Positions 22,891 through 33,354 of a stretch of DNA of 64,000 nt are shown here, in pieces. The position numbers were made by a program, and so were the translations under genes. The stretch comes from Hyalella azteca. Its lineage: Eukaryota > Arthropoda > Malacostraca > Amphipoda > Hyalellidae. The number at the start of each line of letters is the position of its first letter. Position 1 is the stretch's first letter. The stretch lies in NCBI RefSeq assembly GCF_000764305.2, contig NW_025936149.1:1-64000 (forward strand), written 5' to 3'. Under the pieces are notes generated by a model. That model had not been told where the DNA came from and did no database searches. It saw nothing but the letters and a program-made list of their open reading frames with translations.

Positions 22891-23387
22891 GTGAATATGA
22901 CTCAAGTCATGTCAAATTTTTAATTACGTTCAATGCATGCTAAACATTATTCTATTCCAAACACAGGAGCGAGTTTAGAACTTGAAACTAAAAGATTACT
23001 TACATTTTGCAGCTATTTTAGTGAATAAAACAATCATGCGGAAAACTTGTATAGCTTCATGCAGATTTCTAGCGGTCAAGCTTCTAATTTAAACGGCCTC
23101 ACACGGCCTAAGCGCGATATTTGCCTTCTTGAACTCGACGTCAATATTATCAAAACGACTAAAAATAGCCTAAGTAACTCATGATACTCAATAACAAGCT
23201 GTTATTTAAACACGAGCGCATAACAGTACATCAATACTGTATTGTTTGTATAGTTACTGTATATACTCACGCACGCACGCTCAGTCACGCATACGATGCG
23301 CATGAGTCGTCACGTGCAGCCGTTGATCGACATGAGCGGCGTTCCCGATAATGTCTCGCATGACTGCAAATATCGGGATTATTTCAA

Positions 23388-24107
23388 AGTAATTGTCGTT
23401 GGTTCATGCGTGCCAATGGCTGTTCAATGATCAGTCATTATTCAGCATTACTATATCTTAATTACTTATAATTTTAGTCTGCTTATATCGCAAGTTCACA
23501 AGGAATGTAAAAGCAAAGAAAACACCAAGCAAATTCACCATATCGATATTGAAAACGTTTCGTAGTCCAGCTCCATCATCAGTTCGAAAAACTAAAAATG
23601 AATAAAATCATATTATTATATAAAAATTCTAAGACAGACATTTTATGTCTTGTTTAGGTTTTATGTCTGTCTTAAAATTTTGATATAATAATATGATTTT
23701 ATTCATTTTTAGTTTTTAGAACTGATGATGGAGCTGGACTCCGAATAAGTAATTGTCGTTGGTTCATGCGTGCCAATGGCTGGTCAATGATCAGCCTTTA
23801 TTCAGCATTATTATATCTTAATTACTTATATTTTCAGTTTGCTTATATCGCAAGTTCGCAAGGAATTTAAAAACAAAGAAAACACCAATCAAATTCACCT
23901 TATCGATATTGAAAACGTTTCGGAATCCATCTCCATCATCAGTTCGAAAAACTAAAAATGAATAAAATCATATTATTATATCAAAATTCTAAGACAGACA
24001 TGTTAGGTCTTGTTTAGGTTTGATGTCTGTCTTAGAATTTTGATATAATAATATGATTTTATTCATTTTTAGTTTTTAGAACTGATGATGGAGCTGGACT
24101 CCGAATC
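23388..24107. repeat. 360-bp unit duplicated in tandem
   Basis: AGTAATTGTCGTTGGTTCAT starts at 23388 and again at 23748, exactly 360 bp apart. The two copies differ by scattered substitutions. Each unit contains one long foldback hairpin; in copy 1 the right arm is cut off where copy 2 begins. Confidence 0.9.
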
Positions 24108-24163
24108 GTTTTCAATATCGATAAGGTGAATTTGCTTGGTATTTTCTTTACTTTTAAATTCCT
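23861..24163. mobile_element. foldback (MITE-like) element with about 140-bp inverted arms
   Basis: The left arm 23861-24000 and right arm 24022-24163 are imperfect reverse complements around a loop of about 20 nt. Matching landmarks: AAAATGAATAAAATCATATT against its complement near 24045-24070, and AAATTCACCTTATCGATATT against AATATCGATAAGGTGAATTT. No ORF. Each arm carries CTGATGATGGAGC ... GAAAC or GAATC, in outward orientation. This is a non-autonomous foldback element or the inverted pair of a short retroelement end; clean target-site duplications are not visible. Confidence 0.75.
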
Positions 24164-25002
24164 TATATCTTAATTCAGCTAGAATGCTATGTCCGTATAA
24201 TACCTATTTCAGCCTGCTTAGTCTGCAGTTTGGTTTAACGGTACTCTGCTTGCACAGAGGCCGACATGGTTAGTTGGATTGTGAAATTTGAGCGACATTG
24301 ACGGCAGCCTTGCTGAACTGATACATTATTCATTTTATGGATAGATTTCCAAAGAGTTGAAATACATGAATATTGATGCTATAGGATTGCACTAAAAACC
24401 CAGACAGCATGATTTTTACGACTGCCAAAAAATTCCATGTGGACTTAATTATATTAGACTTGATAGACTTTCTCATGTTCTATAACAGTGATATAAATCA
24501 GCTAAGGGTTGTGAAATAGAACGGATAAACATATCGCTCTGATTGGCCTAAACTAGTTAGTGTTAATGACCCAATTACCTAACAGAACAATCGTTTTTAT
24601 ATATTTCGATTAATGAATCTACGATAAAAATTATCTTTTTACGGTCAGATTGATATTTAATCTTACTTTCTGAAGACTACATTAGTTAGGCATCAAATTT
24701 TCAATCAAGTTCCGTTTCTCCACTTAAAGGATTGAATGAGTCGTACTGTCAAAATAGAGAAGCACTTTCTCCACGTACGAGACACCTTCGAATTGTCTTA
24801 CCAAACTCGATTAAAGATGACAAACAAAAGACCAGAAAGTGCAAAAAAGTATTTGCACAAAGATCCCCTTATTTTTCTGAGTGATAAGTTGGTGAATTCG
24901 ACGAATGCCTTTGAGCACAAAGCGTCCACTGGGCGTATGCAGCGAACTGCGTACGCTGAGGGCGGAGCGCGCGTATAGAGACAGCCTTTCCGCTGCTGTA
25001 AT

Positions 25003-25425
25003 GAACTGCTGCTCAAACCTTGCAGCAAACTGCTGCTCAAGCCTTGCTGCAAACTGCTGCTTAAGCCTTGCTGCAAACTGCTGCTTAAGCCTTGCTGCAA
25101 ACTGCTGCTTAAGCCTTGCTGCAAACTGCTGCTCAAGCCTTGTAGCAAACTGCTGCTAAACCTTGCTGCAAACTGCTGCTTAAACCTTGTTGCAAACTGC
25201 TGCTCAAGCCTTGTAGCAAAATGCTGATCAAGCCTTGCAGCATACTGCTGCTCAAACCTTGCAGCAAACTGCTGCTGCTCAAACCTTGTAGCAAACTGCT
25301 ACTAAACCTTGCTGCAAAATGCTGCTCAAGCCTTGTAGCAAACTGCTGCTCAAAACTAGCAGCAAACTGCTGCTCAAACCTTGCAACAAAGTGCTGCCCA
25401 AACCAACAAATTTTTTTGCATTACT
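25003..25425. repeat. 24-bp CTGCTGCTCAAGCCTTGCTGCAAA-type array, about 17 copies
   Basis: Units of 24 bp (with a few length variants) contain AACTGCTGCTCAAGCCTTGC. A reverse-complement copy, GCAGCAGTTTGCTGCAAGG, follows at about 25453-25485. Transcripts across it could fold into a hairpin. Open frames on both strands follow from the period of 24. Confidence 0.85.
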
Positions 25426-26126
25426 TCTGAAGCGCAGTTTGCTTCACAATGCGAGCAGCAGTTTGCTGCAAGGTTTGAGCAGCATTTCGCCGAACGGTGT
25501 GAGCAGGATTTAACTGATGTAGTGCCAATTACTGTAACTAACTGCGTTCCTCATCAACTGAAGCGGTTACTGCCAACAATAACAGCGAAGTAGAAGTAGT
25601 TGGTAACATTCTTTATTGACAGACAAATCAAGACCAGCGGATATAGAGCAATTGCGTGGGCAATAGGAAATACGTGCAACAATCACATGACCAATTGTCT
25701 TCCGTGTTGAATGTACCGTTGAATCTCACTTCTTTAACGGCGTCTTAATCCGCGCTCTGGCTTCCAAATCCGTGATTTTCTTATCAAAATTGTTTCCTTT
25801 AAACGCTAGCAATCTGGACCACTCTAACGAGCTCGTTATTTCGACGTCGTTTCCTATTTCTATTAGGTGGGACGTACATAACTTATGAAGACTTGATAAG
25901 ATAGGCATTTATAGACATAACAATAATAGCTGTGAACAAATCTGTGGTGAACAATAATGGTTAAAAGCCAACATGAGGAGAGTATATATACCTTGTACAA
26001 TTAAATGAGTCATATTGCTCAAATTGTGACACATTCAAACAAAAAGCACCAGCAGAGACCGTGCTCAGCACTGATGCATCTTTTTGGCGGTATAAACTGT
26101 GTCCAGAAAAAGTGCATCGATATTTC

Positions 26127-26172
26127 GACAAAGTTTCGCTTATTTCCCTGAGTGAATCGGTAATTATTTCTG
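26127..26172 (+). other. coding-like fragment RYFDKVSLISLS
   Basis: Second member of the RY(L/F)DKVSLISL family described at 22539, ended by a stop shortly after. Identity unknown; see findings. Confidence 0.25.
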
Positions 26173-27011
26173 CTCACTGAACAATGAATGAATGAATCTG
26201 CTCAGTTCATGCAGCTCTGTTTATTCAGGTTTTCGGACACTTGAAACCATCACATTTAGTCCAGTAGAAGCTGATAGCTACGCATGCTGTGTTGGATATT
26301 AAAATTAGATTTTATTTACACTGGCAGAGGAGCACAATTTAATTATTTTGGCTCCTCAGTTGAACAAAATTTAATTTTAAGAGACGGCCATTAAAGAGCA
26401 CGAGCATCGCACTCATAAGAATAGAGCAACGAACATTTAATTCATTTTTAGGCACACTCTCTGAAAAAATTCTACTTCTAAATTAATCGATACATAAAGC
26501 GCGTAACTAAGAGAGTTGCACAAAATGGGTGGGCAATTTAGAACTATAAATAAGCGCGAACCATACCGTAAATATAATGTAATTTACACACAGCATTAAT
26601 TAAGAAACATGGGCATTTATAATTACAGAAAACATCTTAATTAAGACCGCAAGTGATGCATGGAGAGCCACCCAAACAAGATATATGCAAGCATGGCAAG
26701 GATAAAAATTTTTCTTTCAAGAGCCCTGACATATTGTAATTATTTTTATAGTTTTATTGGAATTGGGATTATCTTAATGTTAGATCATTCGCAGCCATAG
26801 CTTTTCTACCAACCATAACATTTCAAAAAGGGTTTATATGGTCACTCAGAACTTGAATGGTTTATAGCACGAACAGAGATTGGACGTATAACTAATAGGT
26901 TTTAAATAAATATAAACGTTTAATGTTTTTATACTTATAATGCGTCTTGGCCGTGAACCACGCGTAAATATCTCGTACGTACGTCTTTCGTTTTCACGAC
27001 ACACCCAAGAC

Positions 27012-27020
27012 CTGTCTCTN
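27012..27020. other. possible adapter remnant next to a single-N gap
   Basis: CTGTCTCT, the first eight bases of the Tn5 mosaic end, sits immediately before the N at 27020. Given the full junction at 20274, a trimmed adapter at a contig end is likely. Confidence 0.5.
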
Positions 27021-28429
27021 TCAGTCTACAGTACGCTGAGTGGTGTATAAGAGCTACTCATTTGCCATTGAGAGAGATTGTGAATAGGCATATTACTGAA
27101 TGAGCTATTCAGGCATAAATTACTAAATTACTCGTGTATGAATTACACACTAAGTAACTCATGCACGAATTACGGGATTAGTTACTCATGCATAAATTAC
27201 AGAACGTGCAGATGTCAAGTAGATATATTTTCGTACTTAATATTTTACCAGAGTAATCATTTCTTCGATGCCACTATTTATTTCATGTATTATTTACATT
27301 TCTACGCTAATATCTTATACTTCACAGAACCCTGAACCTGTGGCTACTGTAGCTCTCGATATCAGACCGACAAGAACGAATAGCATTGGTTGCATTTAAC
27401 TTAACCGTATGCAAATTCGACTATGCACCTTTTTACAGAAAATGTTGCTAACTCTTGCATCAGCAGCTCTGATCAAGTGTAGAAAAATGGTTTTCAACAA
27501 CCCTGATGACACACGGCGTCAACATGGTTAGTTGAAACGAGCTCTCTGTCAAGTCAACATGGTTAGTTGAAACGAGCTCTCTGTCAACAGTCACATTGGG
27601 TATTATTACTGCAGCAAAGATAAATATCATGTGTAAGAAACAATGTGAATCTTTCTGGGAACGAAAAAAAAACGATTACAGAGCGTCTCATTATACTGAG
27701 TGAACATTTCATGGCTTCTAATTCATCCACCACTTTAAGGGAAACAGATTTAAAAAATATGCGTGAACTTCGCAAACTGCTGACAATGACCTTTTCTAGG
27801 GTTAAGGTGTTAGTTAATCCTTCGTCATACATTTCCTGATGTAATTCCAGCAAAAAATTCACGATTATTAATTCGGACACACAGAAATTCAGTTCAAGTG
27901 TTGACAAACTTCAGCACAATAAAACCGAGAAAGCTTAGTCCAGTGTTGCCCGAGACTGAGCCTTCATTATAAGGGAGGGAATGGCATGTCTGACTCTAAT
28001 GTCTCATTGTGTGATTTCAAGACTTTGATGGCTCATTGTATGAACACAAGAATGCGAATACAAGAGTATGAATGCATGAGAGCAATAATGAACACAGATT
28101 CGACCACTCTCAAGGCTATTTTTCTATTTATGGGATTTGTCATAGCTGTCGTCATACGGTACATTTTTTAGACGGTACAACTGTTATCATACGGCACTGC
28201 ATCACAAGCATTGGGACAACAACACTGAAGAGCCAGTAACACTCATCATTAAAGAAAATAAGTTAAGCTTGAGTTGGCAACATGAGTTCTTTACTCAAAA
28301 GTATGCGTGATGGAGGCTCTCAGTTATGGTCATAACATATTCATCACTTGCCATCATAGTTGCGCTGGAAATATAAAAAAACGCGTTTCAAGTGAAATTA
28401 TGTATTACCAGAGGCAGCCTTGTTGGTTG
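27021..28429. other. no supported gene
   Basis: AT-rich. It holds degenerate ATTACTCATGCATAAATTAC repeats (27110-27210), a duplicated GTCAACATGGTTAGTTGAAA block (27510-27590), and two overlapping opposite-strand frames of 64 and 107 codons at 27584-27907 that cannot both be real and match nothing I know. Confidence 0.45.
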
Positions 28430-28630
28430 CTTAGCCACACGACTGCCGGCACCGTCAAATAGCCACACGACTGCCGGCACCGTCAGGACGGCGGCCAGCA
28501 GCTAGCCACAGTCAGGGCCGGAAGTTCCGCCACGTAAGGCCATCAAATGCAGCGGCGGCGCCCCCGCCACATCCTGCGCTCAGAAGCTGGTAATTAGCGC
28601 CGTGCGTGGACGCGGCGGCACCTTGTGTGA
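28430..28630. other. isolated GC-rich island
   Basis: About 200 bp of GC-rich, CpG-containing sequence in otherwise AT-rich DNA, including a 26-bp direct duplication built on AGCCACACGACTGCCGGCAC (near 28433 and 28463). No clear reading frame. Could be an unmethylated promoter, a 5' UTR exon, or a transposon fragment. Confidence 0.4.
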
Positions 28631-28872
28631 ACGCTGAAATTCCTCATATGAACTTTGAAGAAGCTATTGCCAGGAGACTAAATTTAAATGAATATGAGTA
28701 TTTAAATGTCAAAAGGGTTTATAATGGTAAATGATACGCTGCAAGAAATGGTAAATGATAAACTGCAAGAAAACATAGGCTAAAGAATCACCATTCAAAT
28801 AGAATACAGGAAACTGACACGCTGTAAACATGCAAGAAAATTACAAGCAAATTAGAAATTCGACAGAATTAA

Positions 28873-29297
28873 ATGCCGAACAGACGCATGAAGAACAGAC
28901 GCATGCCAAACAGACGCATGCCGAACAGGCGCACACCGAACAGACGCACACCGAACAGGCGCACATCAAACAGACGCACACCGAACAGGCGCACACCGAA
29001 CAGGCGCACACCGAACAGACGCACACCGAACAGGCGCACACCGAACAGACACACATCAAACAGACGCACACCGAACAGGCGCACACCGAACAGACGCACA
29101 CCGAACAGGCGCACACCGAACAGACGCACACCGAACAGGCGCACACCGAACAGACGCACACCGAACAGGCGCACACCGAACAGACGCACACCGAACAGGC
29201 GCACACCGAACAGACGCACACCGAACAGGCGCACACCGAACAGACGCACACCGAACAGACGCACATCAAACAGGCGCACACCGAACAGACGCACACC
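28873..29297. repeat. 15-bp GCACACCGAACAGAC array running into a scaffold gap
   Basis: About 28 copies of a 15-bp unit with alternating CAGACG and CAGGCG variants, i.e. a 30-bp higher-order unit. It stops at the N gap, so it is probably collapsed. Frames on both strands are open (HTEQT/HTEQA on plus); there is no evidence of translation. Confidence 0.9.
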
Positions 29298-29606
29298 NNN
29301 NNNNNNNNNNNNNNNNNNNNNNNNNNNNNNNNNNNNNNNNNNNNNNNNNNNNNNNNNNNNNNNNNNNNNNNNNNNNNNNNNNNNNNNNNNNNNNNNNNNN
29401 NNNNNNNNNNNNNNNNNNNNNNNNNNNNNNNNNNNNNNNNNNNNNNNNNNNNNNNNNNNNNNNNNNNNNNNNNNNNNNNNNNNNNNNNNNNNNNNNNNNN
29501 NNNNNNNNNNNNNNNNNNNNNNNNNNNNNNNNNNNNNNNNNNNNNNNNNNNNNNNNNNNNNNNNNNNNNNNNNNNNNNNNNNNNNNNNNNNNNNNNNNNN
29601 NNNNNN
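29298..29606. other. scaffold gap (309 N)
   Basis: Run of N between two different minisatellites. True size and content are unknown. Confidence 1.
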
Positions 29607-29757
29607 CTTGTCTCAATAACAATAACAGTCTGCACTCTTGTCTCAATAACAATAACAGTCTGCACTCTTGTCTCAATAACAATAACAGTCTGCACGCTTG
29701 TCTCAATAACAATTACAGTCTGCACGCTTGTCTCAATAACAATTACAGTCTGCACCC
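29607..29757. repeat. 30-bp CTTGTCTCAATAACAATAAC array, five copies
   Basis: Five 30-bp units, each ending CAGTCTGCAC(T/G), emerge from the right side of the scaffold gap. A different family from the array on the left side. Confidence 0.9.
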
Positions 29758-29904
29758 TTTGTGGATTTTTTCAATAAAAACAATAGCCTGCACTCATTTC
29801 CCAATAGGATTTAATATTTCCCAATAGGATTTTCATATAACTTCTCCAAAACATTCAAGTTTTGAATCTTTTAAGACACACGTAGTTATTTACGTATTTT
29901 CGTA

Positions 29905-29985
29905 GTAAATACGCGTAATTATTTTTACGTAGTTATATTACGTATTTACGTAGTTATATTACGTATTTACGTAGTTATTTTTAGC
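29905..29985. repeat. 21-bp TACGTAGTTATATTACGTATT repeat-type array
   Basis: About four imperfect copies of a 21-bp unit rich in TACGTA palindromes. Confidence 0.75.
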
Positions 29986-31273
29986 GCAAGTATTAGCTAT
30001 TGAAATACTAAACACGCAATAACGCTGCATAAAATATACTTTATCTATATACATAATGCGCATGTCACGCATGACGCTTCATGGCCGTCACTCGTCACGC
30101 GCAAGCATGTAGCGTGACATCAAGTGCTGCTGGCTTGGACCTGAGAGCGTGACGCAAGTTACACGCCATATTATAATGAGTAACTTGATAAATACGATAT
30201 AATATTTGCGCAAATATGTCGCAAGTGTAACCACTTGCTTGTGTCTGTTAACACATGCATAGTCAATGGCTGTGATGTTAGGCACATGACTTCACTAGGC
30301 ATTAATCTCTGATAGGATTTATTTGAGATTAAGAGGCTATTAAGAGATCAACAGGCAATTATTTTAGATATGATATGCATGATCTGCACTCCCAATACAT
30401 GCATGTTTGAATGCGATATGCATACTTGAATGTGACATGCATGTTTGAATATTACATGCACGTTTGAATGCATCATGCTTACTTGAATGTGACATGTTTG
30501 AATGTGATGACAGACTGGAATATTAGTTTTCATCATTCAACTTAAGCATGCACGGGTTATACACGCGTCACGCTCGCCACGCAGCACGCCACGCTCTGTA
30601 CGAGCACCAGACCGCTAGTTCAACAAGCCACCATAGCATATGACGTTCAAATAACGCTGAAGAAACGGTGTGTCAGCAAAATCGACTCGTAATCAACGTT
30701 TTATCATCAAAATCGACTCAAAATCAAAGTTCTTAAGATGAAATCGACTCGTAAACGTTGTTTCAACGCACCTGACTCGTATTCAACATTATTTCAACAT
30801 AATTAATCAAGAGGCATATTCATCAACATATTTTCTCACTGTTTTACTACTGAAAATCATGGAAGATATCAACTCATTCGTCAACAATAATTCAATAGCA
30901 AAGACAATGCCAGGTAAACTCACCTTATCTTCGGTGAAAACATTTTCAATTAATATCTGATAAATTTACATCGCGTTTTCATTGTATTTAAATTCTTTTT
31001 CAACTTGCGCTTTGAGACAAACAAAAAGTATAAAAGTAGTTATATCCGTAATGATATATAAGGAATTATTCGTAAATCAAACTTTCGTAAACCATTTTAT
31101 CAACATACTCCGGCACTAAAAGAAATGCGAGGAACTTTGTCAGCAACTGGCAATGGGCCTATTTCTTCAGTGCCGACACTTCTATTCTATTCTATTATAA
31201 ATGAATGTGAATGAAAAAAAGAACAAAGAACTGAGTTGTTTTTAAAAATGGGTGTGCATTCGCTGCAAATTTC
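29986..31273. other. no supported gene; degenerate repeats
   Basis: Contains imperfect TTGAATGTGACATGCATG repeats (30395-30510) and imperfect AAATCGACTCGTAATCAACG repeats (30680-30790). No convincing coding frame. Confidence 0.5.
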
Positions 31274-31428
31274 AGAGCAGCAGCAGGTGCTCAGATCAGA
31301 GTTCTGAGCAGCAGCAGCAGGTGCTCAGATCAGAGTTCTGAGCAGCAGCAGGTGCTCAGATCAGAGTTCTGAGCAGCGGCAGGTGCTCAGATCAGAGTTC
31401 TGAGCAGCAGCAGGTGCTCAGATCAGAG
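31274..31428. repeat. 31-bp GAGCAGCAGCAGGTGCTCAG-type array, five copies
   Basis: Units of 31 bp (one of 34 by an extra AGC) share GGTGCTCAGATCAGAGTTCT. Each contains the near-palindrome GAGCAGCAGCAGGTGCTC. Confidence 0.9.
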
Positions 31429-31879
31429 ATCGCAGTGAGCGCTCGAGAGCCGCTCTCCGGCTCAACGGTCGCGTTCACAGGAGCAGTAAACGCTTCCGGC
31501 GTCCCAGGCTCAAGCCGGAGAAAGTTCTGCTCAAGGCTGGCGAGAAGAACTGAGCAGCAAAAACTTGGGTCGTTCATCTCGTGATATTAAATTCAAAACT
31601 GCTGCTCACGCCTTGAGCAGTTTGGAAAAAAATCATACGGTGTGTGGAATAAAAGTTTGAGAAAGTTTATGCCGTTAATCGCCGTTGGTCAATTATTGAT
31701 CGTTTAAATGAGTAGTTCTATACTAATTAAAGAACTAGTTCTGGAGGGATAGATATCAATTTATCCTGACGTACTAAAGAAATCGCAAGAAATAAGAAAG
31801 TTATTCTGGAAGTTCTGTTTTTGTTTTTAATTTAGACTTTACTAATTAATCATACAATTGTAATGCATTCTATAATTTT

Positions 31880-31925
31880 CGAGCTGACACTAGAGCTGGG
31901 CTCCAAAACGTTTTCTATAGAAAGA
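31880..31925 (+). mobile_element. diverged single relative of the 23.4-24.2 kb foldback arm
   Basis: GCTGACACTAGAGCTGGGCT followed by CCAAAACGTTTTC matches the foldback arm motif (CTGATGATGGAGCTGGACTCC then GAATCGTTTTC) with substitutions. In this copy the central hairpin GAGC-TGG-GCTC is perfectly paired. Confidence 0.5.
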
Positions 31926-32013
31926 AATGGCGACTTTTTTGTGACATTTTTGCTTTAAAATTTCTAGTTAATCCGTGATTGATAATAACATAAAAAAACT
32001 GTACTCGTAGCGA

Positions 32014-32334
32014 TTACGCTTGCGGTACTAAGAATAAATGCACAATAAATAGTATTGCGATTTCAATTATTAATATATTAATAACAACTCGCATTGCCAT
32101 TGGGAAATTATGATAATGTTCATGAAATATGAAGGTTAATTGCCAAGTGCGAGAAGCTAAAATGGCTACCGGGACTTTGCGATCATGGTTCGCTCGTGTA
32201 GATCTTGAGATCAGCATTCCACTCAGGGAAATGTGTAAGACTTTGTCCAAGTAGTGATTCAATGTTCGTTCTAGTGTGGATAATACTGAGCCAGTTTGGC
32301 GTGGCAAAATAGCGTATATCATTTCGTCGTCCAT
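32014..32334 (-). other. coding-like fragment with HYLDKVLHISLSG and a hydrophobic tail
   Basis: 106-codon frame sharing the (R/H)Y(L/F)DKV..ISL motif with fragments at 22539 and 26127, followed by a hydrophobic segment (RVVINILIIEIAILFIVHLF) that looks like a TM helix. May be an exon or a decayed gene of a small dispersed family. Not recognised. Confidence 0.3.
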
Positions 32335-32369
32335 TCTCTGGCCCTGCGGTGGTTAAGAAAATGCGTCGC

Positions 32370-33130
32370 TATATTTGGATAATATGGTCCCTTTAGATAT
32401 ATATGGGTAATATGGTCGTCGCTATGATTGAACAATATGGTCCCTCTGGATATATATGGGTAATATGGTCGTCGCTATGTTTGGATAATATGTTCCCTCT
32501 AGATATATATGGATAATATGGTCGTCGCTATGATTGAACAATATGGTCCCTCTGGATATATATGGGTAATATGGTCGTCGCTATATTTGGATAATATGGT
32601 CCCTTTAGATTATATGGGTAATATGGTCGTCGCTATATTTGGACAATAGGTTCCGAGATGATAACCCACTTATCTTTTCGAAAACCGTGCACAAAAAGTA
32701 TCTCTGAAAAATATATGGCGGTGAGGTTATACAGCAACGACGTTATATAATAGCGTCAAGACGTCGGTATAACAGCATTAGGTATAACGCAGAGATCCAT
32801 CGTTAATTCTCAGGAAACTGATTTTCAGAGANGGGTAATATGGTCGTCGCTATATTTGGATAATATGGTTCCTCTAGATATATATGGGTAATATGGTCGT
32901 CGCTATATTTGGATAATATGGTTCCTTTAGATATATATGGGTAATATGGTCGTCGCTATATTTGGATAATATGGTCCCTCTAGATATATATGGCTAATAT
33001 GGTCGTCGCTATATTTGGAAAATATGGTCCCTCTAGATATAAATGGATATTATGGTCGTCGCTATATTTGGATAATATGGTCCCTCTAGATATATATGGG
33101 TAATATGGCCGTCGCTATATTTTGACAATA
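32370..33130. repeat. 53-bp minisatellite in two blocks separated by a duplicated unique segment and an N
   Basis: Units of about 53 bp contain ATGGTCGTCGCTATATTTGG and CCCTCTAGATATATATGGG. One block runs 32370-32650 and the other 32834-33130. Between them, 32640-32831 is a near-copy of the flank 33119-33322 (both contain AGCGTCAAGACGTCGGTATA). The single N at 32832 joins the end of that flank back into the array. Confidence 0.9.
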
Positions 33131-33323
33131 TGGTTCCGAGATGATAACCTATACCTACTTAATTATCTTTTCGAAAACCGTGCAAAAAAAGTATCTCTGA
33201 AAAATGTATGGCTATGAGGTTATACGGCAACGACGTTATATAATAGCGTCAAGACGTCGGTATAACAGCATTAGGTATAACGCAGAGATCCATCGTTAAT
33301 TCTCAGGAAACTGATTTTCAGAC

Positions 33324-33354
33324 TGACGTCACTATGCGTATGCCACTGACGTCA
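33324..33354. promoter_or_regulatory. pair of perfect CRE palindromes
   Basis: TGACGTCA occurs at 33324-33331 and 33347-33354. Two exact full CREs 23 bp apart are unlikely by chance in AT-rich DNA. No gene starts close by; the nearest candidate 5' end is about 1.4 kb downstream. Confidence 0.4.

Noticed and set aside
28830..29777. 315-codon frame through the 15-bp array
   Set aside because: It runs through 309 unknown bases and simple repeats; coding cannot be claimed.
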